Part shown: piece by piece, positions 23,786 to 34,449 of the stretch
Numbering within the stretch: position 1 is the first letter of the stretch
How the letters are laid out: each line of letters begins with the position of its first letter
Source of the DNA: Brachynemurus nebulosus
Lineage: Eukaryota > Arthropoda > Insecta > Neuroptera > Myrmeleontidae
DNA length: 64,000 bases
Direction of reading: 5' to 3'
NCBI GenBank assembly: GCA_035578155.1
Contig: JAPWDM010000005.1
Span: forward strand, 12,056,832-12,120,831
Translations under genes and position numbers: made by a program
The notes under the pieces: generated by a model
Seen by the model: only the letters and a program-made list of their open reading frames with translations
Databases searched by the model: none
Told to the model about the DNA's origin: nothing

Positions 23786-24695
23786 GTGTTTCTCTGTAGT
23801 AGCTTGAAACACCTCATTAGAATATATCATATACTAGCTTGTTTATCATTTCAACGATGATTGAACGAATGAAGAAATCACGATTATTTTCTTTTTCATT
23901 TGTATGAATTTGCACTGCTGTATGTATATGCTGTGCGCAGTATGACTTGTGTAATGCGCTTGTATTTCTTGCACAGCTTGTATACAAAACATCTTCTCAT
24001 GTTGTTGTTCAAAGTTTCATTCTTTGGTTTATTGTGTAGTTTTTTGTGAGTCCGTTCTGCTTTTTGTGAGACATTTATCTTATTTATATAGTTTAGGAAG
24101 TGTGCGGGAGTTTGGGTGTTGAAAATACCGCAATGAAGAAACTGTCGCTCTAATGAAATTTATATCGATACGAACGGAAACAAATTTAAAGAAAACTATC
24201 ATGAAAATGCAATAAATGTCTACGAAAATTTGCTATTGAAAATCTAATATGTATCTATTAGTTGTACAAGTTATTATAAATTTTTGAAGGAAGTAACTTT
24301 GAAATAATATCTTCCATAAATTATATGTATATATGGAACACTCTCATAATATCTGTCATATGAGCGTTGTGGATACAGTTAAAGCCAATATAGGGAATGG
24401 GTTGTACCTACTTTGTACCAATTTGCCTTCACTTTTAGAAAAAAGTACATTTTAAATATTTTTTAAATATTAAGTCTTTTATCGGCAATTGCTTGTTATA
24501 CGACATTATTTCAATACGAAATATTTTCAGTTTTCATTTAATCTGAACTATCAAAAATTGTAAAACTTCAGAGTTTCACATTAACTGTTGTTATTTACAC
24601 TTAATAATTGTGTCCGACAGTTTACGTAAAATTATTTAAATTTTCTAGTCGAATTATCTTCGAATTTCATTTTGAATTTTTCTATAAAATCGTAG

Positions 24696-24855
24696 ATATC
24701 GCGCATACTCTTTCTCAACTTCGTATCTGAAAAGTCCCAATTTTTGGAGACACAAATAAAACGTATTTAGATCTGTGTTTTCATCATTATGAACTTTTGA
24801 TTTATGCTAATCACCTTTTGATGTTGGTTACCTACGTATATAAATTTGTATAGAT

Positions 24856-24930
<75 letters not shown>

Positions 24931-25003
24931 ATTCAATGTTTTTTGTGTGTCCTAAAACATGCAGTTTTTGATTTACGAGGTTGAGAAAGAGTACACGCGA
25001 TAT
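24696..25003. mobile_element. Foldback element with a (TA)n core
   Basis: Arms 24696-24755 and 24942-25003 are inverted copies, sharing ATATCGCG and ACTCTTTCTCAAC and a variant of GGAGACACA. An uninterrupted (TA)n tract (24859-24926) sits between them. No target duplication was clear. Confidence 0.7.
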
Positions 25004-25196
25004 ACTGCTTTATTTGCCAATCGCCAATGAACTCTAAAGTAGCCCTATCGATATTTCAGTAACATGACTAATTTTCCACTTTATATTTTCTCTTTTCTGA
25101 ACCTTTTGTAACCTCTGGGAAATAATTTTAACGTACGTTTTTTTCCGAAATTTCAATATTATCTCAAATTTTTAAGTCAGGAAATTTCATTAAGAT

Positions 25197-25402
25197 GTCG
25201 GGGGGGGGGGGAGGTAGGAAGTCGTATGAGAGCTATTTATTGGTAGATATGAGTCTAAACCCGTCTTCTCAAGGAACTATGCCGATGTTTATTTGAAATT
25301 ATGATGGGAAACTACAGAAACGTTCACCAGCATAGTCGATCGGGAAATTCGAACTCTCGACCAACCAGTCGGCAAATATCAGTGCCACCACTAGTACCAT
25401 TT
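25197..25402 (-). mobile_element. tRNA-derived SINE
   Basis: On the minus strand the head contains a polymerase III B box (GAGTTCGAATTTCC at 25356-25343), preceded by a tRNA-like segment with GGTGGCAC about 45 bp upstream. It is followed by GTTTCCCATCATAATTTCAA and a spaced GGCATAGTTCCTTGAG. This order (tRNA head, then a GTTTCCCAT...TTCC body) matches SINEs spread through several insect orders. The tail contains a C12 run (25211-25200 on the minus strand). The A box is degenerate, so the copy is probably inactive. Confidence 0.7.
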
Positions 25403-26066
25403 TTGTGAATATAAGGTTAATTAGATTTAAGAATAAAATGTCTTACCAGAATATATTACTAGGGTTAAGAAATTTATCCAGAAAAATCTAATTTTATTAG
25501 GTTTCTTTTTCTTTTTTAAATATTATTAATAAAATGTAATATTAGCCATCTTTCAGTAATATTTAAAATTATTATTAGACCATTCTAAACTTCTTATACA
25601 ATGAGTAAAATATCACAGTAGTTTTGATAGAGTAATCCTTTCGCATTATGATAGGATTATATAAACTGTCAAACTGACGCTCATTTGTCATTTGTGCAAC
25701 AAGTTATTGACACATTGACTCAAGAAACTTATATGGTATTACTGATGATAATAGGATTTATTTGCTTAAATATATTATTCTATATGTTGTACGTATATTT
25801 TATAGTTATACATAGCTATAGAAACAATAAAAGCCAATGTATCTTTTTATTTTAAGACTTTAAACACATTCTTGGAGTTTGTTTCAATCCACAAGGGAAT
25901 ACGTAGCTTAGGCAAGTATAACTGTTTGTTAATACTTATACATTTGAGAGTACATTTATTGAAATTTTACTGTCGAGGGTACGTAGCTCGTTACTCTTGT
26001 AGATATAACTTTCACTAGACCTGTACGTTAAGGCACTTTGAAATTCTAGAGAAGATGATTTTATTA
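25403..26066. other. No gene recognised
   Basis: AT-rich spacer. A donor-like GTAAGACA on the minus strand near 25447 adjoins a short open frame, but no coherent exon results. Confidence 0.5.
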
Positions 26067-26068
26067 TA

Positions 26069-26304
26069 CAGAGCCTTTCAAAATGATTGAAGTGTCAAGG
26101 TCATTGCTGAACAGAAAACTTATTTCACGGTAACTCTATAGTACATATTATCTATAAAACTACATTCCCTTTTCCAAACAACATGCCACGCTATACAATG
26201 TTATACGTATACATAATTTTGATCATTTTTATGAAGAACGGCGATATTTCTATTTGTACACATTTTTTGTGACCTTGGCACTTGAATCATTTTGAAAGGT
26301 CCTG
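26069..26304. mobile_element. TA-flanked MITE (236 bp)
   Basis: Termini CAGAGCCTTTCAAAATGATT and, inverted, AATCATTTTGAAAGGTCCTG pair over about 35 bp, including GTGTCAAGGTCA/TGACCTTGGCAC. TA borders both sides (26067-26068, 26305-26306). No coding capacity. Confidence 0.9.
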
Positions 26305-26417
26305 TAGAATTTTTTCTTCGTAGGGAATAATGCAATGATTGTAAAATTTTTGTTTAGGTATATTATAGGTACATGATATGAGGAAACAAAAAATTTTTTT
26401 TCTAACTTAAAAAAAAG

Positions 26418-26471
26418 ATGTCGGCGTGGGTACATATCGAACGTAAACGCCTTTCTGTGAAAAAGTTCATG
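26418..26471 (+). CDS. Candidate exon beginning with ATG
   Basis: ATG at 26418 lies directly after TTTCTAACTTAAAAAAAAG, which could be an acceptor or a leader. It opens exactly 18 codons, MSAWVHIERKRLSVKKFM, ending at a good donor (ATG/GTGAGTAG) in phase 0. The segment is near 48% G+C in a much poorer background. A following frame at 26760-27056 (98 codons, LNNCLVERYCF...) begins at a possible acceptor (CACAATTTTTAG) in the matching phase and ends at a stop overlapped by AATAAA. Its last 110 bp, however, contain a family A tail (about 26953-26985), so only its first half could be host coding. Phase 0 rules out splicing between the phase-1 exons described elsewhere, so it would belong to another gene. 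Family unknown. Confidence 0.33.
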
Positions 26472-27645
26472 GTGAGTAGCAAAACAATTTTTAAATAGCG
26501 TCCAGGAAATTAGTAAAAAATATTGATTTTTTGAAAAATTTCACCAGCTTAAAAAAAAAAATTGAAAATCGATGAAAAAATCAACTTTATAAGACAACTA
26601 ATTTTTAAACCATTTCCACAAATGAATCGTTTATTTCAGAAACAACATAAGTCAGTATTTTGGTCAAATTGAGTTTGCGTCAAATTTAGATTCTAAATAC
26701 ATAAATACATATTCACAGCAAAACCAAAATAAGACTAGCCGCATACACACAATTTTTAGTTGAACAACTGTTTAGTTGAACGATACTGCTTTCCGATATT
26801 AAAAATAAAAGAAAATCGCTCAGACAAGCTGCTGACCATTGCCATGTTCCTAAATCGACCTAGCATGATAGACTCAAAGGCAAATCGAAATAAAATTCAT
26901 TTAAATCCGAAATGTTTTATTTTACCCATCAAAAGTCATTCGCTGATGCAGGTATTTATCTTAGCGAATTTCCAGATTGGAAATTCAGCTATTTTTATCT
27001 TTTTATGTCCGATTTCACCCATATGCATGACTGAGTGTGATTTACATTGCAAATAAAGCACTGTCCAGATTCGCCCTACACATATTTGCGAATCCTATAG
27101 AACCAAAAAAAAAAAATGTTGCATATTTTTATTATTGCCCTATATATATGCTCGTGATATTAAAGCATTTAAATTATTTTCTTAGAATTTTTTAGATAAA
27201 CTCTAAACAATTCATTGCCCAAAAAACTGAAAAAATCGTCTAAATTCGCCGCAACTGACAGTACCGTCTTATATAAGATAAAAGTCAATACGATGAAAAT
27301 ATCTGGGGTTATCTTGTCTACCGTTTTAGAAAACGTAGTTTCGAAAAAAATGTGAACTTTTTTAACCGCTCGTAGTTGTTTAAGTAATCGGGTTTCAAAT
27401 GATTTTTAAAATACATTTTTCCTCAGTCATAGTTACTTATGAATATTATTCTAAAGATTCTAATACATCATGGAAGCCAACAGAAAAAAAAAGAAAAAAC
27501 TCTTTTCAGTAATTTCTGTTACACCTCCATAATATAGGAAGTGTGACTATTTTAATAATTGGTGGGGACGTTGGGAAAGTTAAGAGAAATTTTGATATTT
27601 TTCTATTCAGTAACGTAACAAAATATATAATGTCCAACAAACAGT
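26472..27645. other. Spacer, possible second exon discussed with 26418
   Basis: Apart from the frame at 26760-27056 and a family A tail fragment inside it, I see no gene or element ends. Confidence 0.45.
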
Positions 27646-27692
27646 GGAAGCGCTGTGTAGAACGTTTTTTAACGTTATTCACAGCGCTCCCA
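27646..27692. other. Hairpin with a stem of about 20 bp
   Basis: GGAAGCGCTGTGTAGAACGTT is mirrored, after a T4 loop, by AACGTTATTCACAGCGCTCC with two or three mismatches. The stem length resembles a short pre-miRNA hairpin or the core of a small palindromic element. No target duplication was identified. Confidence 0.55.
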
Positions 27693-28060
27693 TGGCTTAA
27701 AATATTTCATAAGAATTTTCTTTAGAAGAATAAGATTCAGCATAGTCGGAGAACACCTAATTTGTACCTAATTCTCCATACTTTAAATTACCCAAAACAC
27801 TGTTTCTTTTAGCTATAGGACAGTTAAGTTTACGTAAACCTAGCTGTCCCTTCTGTTTTTCATGTTTTCTCGAAAACGGTAAGAACACCCAATTTTTTAT
27901 TAGCGCGCCTAAAAAACACCTAAATATTTTATCTAGTAGTTTTTTGGGATTTTGCAAATTTTTTTTGGGGGGACGGCTAGCTTTATGAGGGTATATGCTA
28001 TACATTTGCGTAAAATTAATTACGTTTGATTAAAAATCACTTTGAAACTTTATAATGTAT
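27693..28060. other. No gene recognised
   Basis: The minus-strand frame at 27757-28005 is basic and polar but has no start context or splice support. Phrases such as TTTTCTCGAAAACGG suggest old repeat sequence. Confidence 0.5.
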
Positions 28061-28560
28061 CCCTGTCGCAGCTTCCTGCATAACATGACGAATTGTCCAG
28101 GATTTACTTTTAAAATAATAACTTGGTATCACCTTATATATAAACATAAATTTATTCAACAAAATACAAACCTCTCCTGTAATAATAAATGAAAAAGGCA
28201 ATGCTATTTAAAAAATACCCCTGTCGCAGCATCCTGCATAACATAGCGAATTTCCGTTTATAAAAATCCGTTTTTCTGTGCTTTTTCTCCCTTTTAAGTG
28301 ATTTTTCCTCCTCTTTCTAATGGCGTAAATAAATGTCAAAAAAATTTTTAACTTTAGAAAATTTTGGCAAAAAACTAATTTTTTTCACGAAAAATGGTAA
28401 AAAAAACATGTTCTAGGCATCCGACATGGCTGGCTAACGAATTTGTCCAACGGTGTGGGACTAAATATAAATTTAATACATAAATTTTAGCGAATATTAT
28501 TTTTGGTTTCTAGGGACCCCAAAACAAATTTCTATTATAGTCTCGGGAGATTTATTTCGG
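28061..28560 (+). repeat. Family A: one head fragment and one truncated copy
   Basis: The head CCCTGTCGCAGC..CCTGCATAACAT occurs at 28061-28096 and again at 28217-28250. The second copy continues through GCAAAAAACTAATTTTTT, 'GGCTGGCTAACGAA' and 'GGTTTCTAGGGACC' to about 28556. It lacks the (TA)n tract and most of the tail. A family B fragment lies between the two heads. Confidence 0.75.
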
Positions 28561-28713
28561 AGCTCTAAAAAATAGAACTTTCTTCGGAACCCTAAAAAAC
28601 GGCATATAAGTAACATACAAACATATACATATGTATGACGTATATGACTTATATACAATCTATCTTCCTGTACCACAAACACATTCTTTCATATAATTAT
28701 GCATATAGGTATA

Positions 28714-29277
<564 letters not shown>

Positions 29278-29607
29278 AGAACGTCCGGTTTTTAGTGTTA
29301 TAATACAATTTCACGATTATTTTTATTAAAAATCACAATATTTTTTCTTTATATTTCATGATGGAAAATTGCTTGAATAATATACAATCATCTGCGAACA
29401 TATTTTTTTTATGGCGGTACAATTACAATGTCACGTGGCATCCAAGCCATCTACATTCATTGTAGTGTAGAGGCACTTTGGCACAAATACATGTTACAGT
29501 AGCAAATTCGTCCCACGTTATCCTTAATCCTAATATTATGCCCATAAACAATAATAATAAAACGACAAAAAAGGTCAGCAAGACTAAAGCGCAAAGCAAT
29601 CTATATA

Positions 29608-30911
29608 CAGGATCGTTCAGAACTATGTACCGTAATTGCTAGAGTTGATATCATGCTCAGAAATAATGATACCTTTTTTCCAAAACTCATTAATAAAAGA
29701 GATTAAATTTTTTTAAAGAGTTTTTAGGTGCATTTTAATAATGGATTGATATTTTAGGGGTGCGTATGAACATTAGGATAATTAAATTTATGGCACCAAT
29801 TATTCCATCACTTATGATTGGGGGATAATTTAGAAATAGATATTTAGAATCTAAATTACTCGGTATTACTTATGCAAATGTAACAAGTATAACCTATTTG
29901 CGTGCAATTGTCTGGAGAATCATATTGTTAAGAATTTCGGTTAAATAACTGCAAATTTAAAAAGAAAAGACGTGATAACTTACACCTACCACCCAAAATC
30001 ACTCCTTAATAATAAGTTGTACATTTGGGTGGTCCTTACAAAACTAATATTTAAAAATTACTAGGGGTACCCGTTCATTTTGTTCCACAATATGAAAAAA
30101 AACTTCCATAACAATTTTAGATTTTTAAAAAATGTTTTAAGGGTTGCTACCAAGTTTTGAATTTTCAAAATAATCGAAGATTTTTCGAAATTTCTATAAG
30201 ATTTCATTAAGTTCGTGAGCGCCAAAGTGACATTGATTATGATTTAAGCAATAAATTAGGACACTACATTAACTTTTAATTACATATCACTCACTCATAG
30301 CTTATTAAATAGATTTTCCCAGAGCCTGGATGGCACAGCAAAACGCATGTCTGAGAACATCTATTCAATTAGCTATGAGTGAGTGATATGTAATTAAAAG
30401 TTAAGGTAGTGTCCTAATTTATTATTTAATTCATAATCAATGTCACTTTGGTGCCCACCAACTTGAATAAATTTTATAAAAATTTTGAAAATTCTTCAAT
30501 TATTTTAAAAATTTAAAACTTGGTAGCGCGCCCCTAAAACATTTTCTAAAAATCTAAAATTTTTATGAAAGTCTATTTTCATATTGTGGAACAAAATGAA
30601 CGGGTGCCCCTAGTAATTTTTAAATATTAGTTTTTTAAGGACCACCCTATTGTACATCACTGATAAGTTGTGTAATATTAATGTTAACATTAATATTATC
30701 CTAATGTAAAATACACACCCCTAAAATATCAACCCGTTATTCAAAAGCCTATGAAATATATTTAAGGAAAAATAGTTTTCATTCCATCGTTTTATAGGGT
30801 TGTATCTCCCTTATTAATGAGTTTTGGAATAAAGTGTACATGAAAAAGTACCTTATTTTTGAACATACTTTCAACCTTAGCAATTACATTGCATAATTCT
30901 GGACCACTCTG
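29608..30911. mobile_element. TA-flanked inverted-repeat element, split by a nested insertion
   Basis: The left arm from 29608 (CAGGATCGTTCAGAACTATG) and the right arm ending 30911 (...CTGGACCACTCTG) are inverted copies over about 180-210 bp. They share TAATTGCTA, CCAAAACTCATTAATAA and GATATTTTAGGGGTG. TA borders both sides (29606-29607, 30912-30913). The palindromic element 30025-30649 lies inside; removing it leaves about 680 bp. Confidence 0.86.
30025..30649. mobile_element. Near-perfect palindromic hAT-like MITE (625 bp)
   Basis: An 8-bp duplication TTGTACAT lies on both sides (30017-30024, 30650-30657). Ends are TTGGGTGGTCC/GGACCACCCTA. Arms of about 290 bp are inverted copies around a 45-bp centre near 30335; long stretches match exactly, for example TATCACTCACTCATAGCT and its complement. 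The duplication length and TA-GGG-type end fit hAT transposition. High arm identity implies a fairly recent insertion or gene conversion between the arms. Confidence 0.9.
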
Positions 30912-31118
30912 TACGTATTGTAGTGAGACATTTTAAATAGAACAGTCTTAGTAGCAGAGCAGTCAAATATGTGAACGGACAGAGTATAGAACGATATCGC
31001 ATTGTCATTCTTCAAATCTCTTCTGTTAATACAAGATAAATAAAGTGAAAATATATATTTGTTTTTATGTCTCGTTCTCATTCTTGTTCGCTATACTTAA
31101 AGTAATTCTCATATAATA

Positions 31119-31337
31119 ATGTTACAAAGTATCGTATTTTATTACATACAAAATCACCGAAACGAAATATATAAAGATGCAGGATGTTTCAGAAGAAATT
31201 CGCCAGTGAAATTTGATGTTGCATCAGTGATATTTGCACTGAGAAATTGGTCTAAGATTGCTTCGAATTCCAGAAAGGAATTGAGTTCAAATTATAAATA
31301 TGATAATTCTCAAAATAATTTTAAAAAATTTACCTAA
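31119..31337 (+). CDS. Small ORF, 72 codons, function unknown
   Basis: A true ATG opens 72 codons ending in TAA two bases before the TA target of the next MITE. Composition is balanced and polar, with an aromatic start (MLQSIVFYYIQNHR), a mixed middle (DAGCFRRNSPVKFDVASVIF) and an N/K/S-rich end. There is no signal peptide or domain that I recognise, and no promoter was seen. It is more protein-like than most frames in the window, but length alone does not exclude chance. Confidence 0.22.
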   Translation: MLQSIVFYYIQNHRNEIYKDAGCFRRNSPVKFDVASVIFALRNWSKIASNSRKELSSNYKYDNSQNNFKKFT

Positions 31338-31341
31338 GCTA

Positions 31342-32145
31342 CACGGAGAGAAAAATCCTATAATTTTTGTAGAGAAAATTTCAGAAAAATTACCATGCTC
31401 CCCTATAATCCGTGCGCGATCGACGACCAAAATAAAAAATATGTGCTAGCATGGTAAAATTTAATGTGGTGCTAACACAACTTTTATCACACTCTTATGC
31501 ATATATATTATAGTTTAATTCTTGTTGTCGTACTCTTTCGTTTGCGCATCTGGCTCGCGACCTTATGTTGGTTGCACTGTACCTGTAAAAACATGTATAC
31601 AAAAATGACTGCCAACAATATATTCTAATACATATACTAAAGATAGGTAATTAACAAAAAGATGAATTAAACGATGACATCATCCTAAGAGAGTGTAAAA
31701 GAAACTGACTACTAGCTGTGCTAGCTGCTTGTAACACAGTCTGATAAATAAAGGTGCTTGGTGCGAACTGTCTGACAAAGTTTCTTCCACAGTCCACACC
31801 TATGGTTCGCATGTAACTCGCTGATTGAGGTACATTTCATTACAGCGTTCCCAACACAACCAACCTTCTTTCTGTTTTTTTCTTTCTATTATTAGCTTGT
31901 TAGCATGGTAATTTTTTTAATAAAAACAATTAAAAATTATTTTTTTGTCGGTAATGGAACTTTTCACCGTGCTGTTTTACAAATTTTACGGAGATAATAT
32001 TACGAAAAGAACATTCCATCCTTTAAATTTTTTATGATTAATTATAATCTTTATATTTTTACCTTACAGAATTGAATATGTTCGCCTTTTACACGTCGAT
32101 TGTAGTGCTGAGCACAGTAATTTTTATAGGAATTTTCTCTCCGTG
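31342..32145. mobile_element. TA-flanked non-autonomous element, copy 2 (804 bp)
   Basis: Same family as 6037-6924: CACGGAGAGAAAAAT at the left, ATTTTCTCTCCGTG at the right, TA on both sides (31340-31341, 32146-32147). Relative to copy 1 it lacks about 90 bp and has a different block at about 31680-31850. Conserved parts include GTGCGCGATCGACGACC and ACGTCGATTGTAGTGCTGAG. Confidence 0.9.
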
Positions 32146-32160
32146 TAGTATTATAAGAAT

Positions 32161-33260
32161 GATTTTGAAAACCCATAATCCCCTTCTATGTAGTTTTATC
32201 AGTTGGTTATTTTAAGTGCGGTTTTTATGGTTATGAAAAATTTTGATAATCTTGATGACGTCATCAAGCTATAATTATTTTTCCTAAGTTTTATGAATAT
32301 AATTTATATCAGGATGATTGGTTGAATTAAGCTAAACTGAATGTGAGCTTTATATTTTTGCTATTAAAATGAATTTTTTCCAGATATTATACATGACTGG
32401 TTCAGCAGAAGTATTTATTTTGGTGGTTCTACGTAACAACCTTGGGGAAAAATGAATAGCAAGACTTTGAAAACCTATAATTCACTTCCATTTTTATTCT
32501 TCTATCAGCTTGTTTGTGGTTTTTAGGACTTGGAACATTTCTATTAAATTGATGACGTCATTAAATTGGAATTGAACTTGATCGAAGTGATCTAAATTAG
32601 TTCAATTGATTGAGTTTAGGTAATTTGATTGTGAAGTCTTCATTTTTGCTATCAAAATGACGTAATTTCTTTTGCAAATATGGCTAATGTGATAGAATTT
32701 TTTTTCTGGTTGTTTTGAATTCTTATTTTTATTAAAAATGAAAAAAAGTCTTCGAAAATCTATAATTTACTTCCAGTTTCATCATTCTATCATTTTTTTT
32801 TCGGTTTTTAAAAAAATTTAAGAGTGATAATAGTCTTGATGACGTTCCCAAATCAATATTTTTCTTCACAAATCAGGGCAGAAGCAATATGAATTAGCAT
32901 GATTGGCTGAATTAGATGTCATTTTTGCTATCTAAATGACTTAATTGCTTTTATAAATATGACTGATCTCACAGAAATTATGTTTATAGTAGTCCTACGT
33001 GCTTAATTATGGTAAAAATCAAAAGAATGATATCGAAACCTGTGACGTGCTTCCCATTTTATTGTTCTATCATTTTATTGACGGTTTTGAAGGCATTTAA
33101 AAACTTGGTAAACTTGGTGACGTCACAAATTAAAGAAACCATCTACTCCAATCAAAATTTAATGAAATGTTTGGAATTAATGCCATCGATCGAATTTTTG
33201 GGGTAATTTGAGTACAAACTTTTCTTTCTTGCTATCAAAGTGGGCTTATATGATGTTAAA
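32161..33260 (+). repeat. Four-unit tandem array, about 290 bp per unit
   Basis: Units start near 32161, 32463, 32749 and 33029. Each repeats in order: a TTTGAAAACCTATAATTCAC-like start, a TTCTATCA...GGTTTT segment, GATGACGTCA (32254-32263, 32551-32560, 32838-32847 degraded, 33116-33125), GATTG-rich text, TTTTTGCTATCAAAATGA and a TATGGCTGAT/GTGG end. TGACGTCA spacings are 297, 287 and 278 bp. Units are clearly diverged, so the array is old. No coding frame is shared. Confidence 0.85.
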
Positions 33261-33720
33261 ATAATTTCTTTAACAAATATTCTGGCACATCCTACACACA
33301 ATCCATGCAATGAAGAAAAATTATTATACGTTTTACGTAATATTTTGTTCGTTTATGAAGAAAATCCGGTTTAGTTGGTTCGTTGACGTCCATGTCCCTT
33401 CCATTTCGAATGTTTTATGTGCATGTTTTTGCTTTTTTCTCTAGCCATTTTCTAGAATCCTATGCAGTGATATTATTATTTATATTATAAGAGCGGATTA
33501 TTTTTTATGTAGAAATTAACATTTTTTTTTTTTTTGCTTGAACTTAACTATATTATGAGAAGGAAAACGTGTGATTCTATCGAAGTGTTAGAAAATTGCA
33601 AGTTACCTTTGTGTTTCATCTAGAAATAGACTATTGTATGTGAAACTTGCACAAAGAACTAGTCGAATACCCTGACAATGTAATAATATTGTTAAATTTT
33701 CCTATTTTGTATTTTGATTT

Positions 33721-33875
33721 GACAATTCCTTTTTGGGAAATTGTATCCAACGTTCTCATTGTGAGGTTTCTAATCACACAAGACCTTTACGAAGTCACGT
33801 ACGAGAATTTCATATAGGGTACATAAGGTGTTCACTTTCAAATTCCTGGCGATTTTATTCCAGACCTGGTATCCG
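33721..33875 (+). other. Possible degraded zinc-finger exon next to a splice donor
   Basis: An open frame reads RSHCEVSNHTRPLRSHVREF followed by H, which looks like a C2H2 finger with the first cysteine changed to arginine (TGT to CGT) and one residue short between C and H. An acceptor (GATTTTATTCCAG, ending 33863) and donor (CCG/GTAAGT at 33876) bracket just 12 nt (33864-33875). Either reading is weak. The hAT element at 33881 inserted at this donor. Confidence 0.2.
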
Positions 33876-33880
33876 GTAAG

Positions 33881-34441
33881 TAGGGATGATCGATATTAGA
33901 AAAACATCGATGTTAACATCGAGTCAAGAGTATCGATATACGATATATATCGAAAGAAAAACATCGATGTTTATGTAGCAAAATAAACAACCATTATAAT
34001 CTATTATTTTATTTATTAAAAGTTAACATTGCCAGTATTTATTTGGTACACTTTGCAAAAAAGTCACCTTGTTAGAAGTTTCCCTTTTAATCTGTTCCTT
34101 TGTTGATACAAATGCTGCCCAGCTTTTGAATAAAGTCTTTGTGAAGCTGTTGAAGGTGCTGTGAAACGCAAATATTTAATGGCAATTTTTTTTAAATTTG
34201 GATAAGTGGATCCTAGAACTTGCCATAAAAGTAATGGATCTTGTTTTAAATCAGCTACAGGACTTTTTAACTACTGGATAGATTAGAGTAATATCGATGT
34301 TTCGATATTATTCTCGTAACATCGATGTGTTGATGTTATCGAGGACATAACATCGATGTTTTTACATCGATGTTTTTACATCGATGTTTTCCCCCTAAAC
34401 ATCGATGTTTTTCTACCATCGATAAATATCGATCATCCCTA
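33881..34441. mobile_element. hAT element with perfect 8-bp duplication (561 bp)
   Basis: CCGGTAAG is duplicated at 33873-33880 and 34442-34449. Termini TAGGGATGATCGATATT and AATATCGATCATCCCTA are perfect inverted repeats. ACATCGATGTTTTT words fill both subterminal zones. It retains a transposase C-terminal fragment on the minus strand. The perfect duplication suggests a relatively recent insertion. Confidence 0.95.
34064..34270 (-). pseudogene. hAT transposase C-terminal dimerisation domain relic
   Basis: The minus-strand frame reads DPLLLWQVLGSTYPNLKKIA, then IKYLRFTAPSTASQRLYSKA, GQHLYQQRNRLKG and a stop at 34066-34064. This matches the order of the hAT dimerisation region: D-P-L..W, YP.L..IA.KYL, then (P)SERLFSKAG and RNRLK. 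The E of S-E-R is replaced (TASQR), and the final LLFLN helix is lost behind a stop. The upstream catalytic domain is absent. It acts as no protein now, but identifies the parent family as Ac/hAT. All from motif recognition. Confidence 0.88.
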
Positions 34442-34449
34442 CCGGTAAG

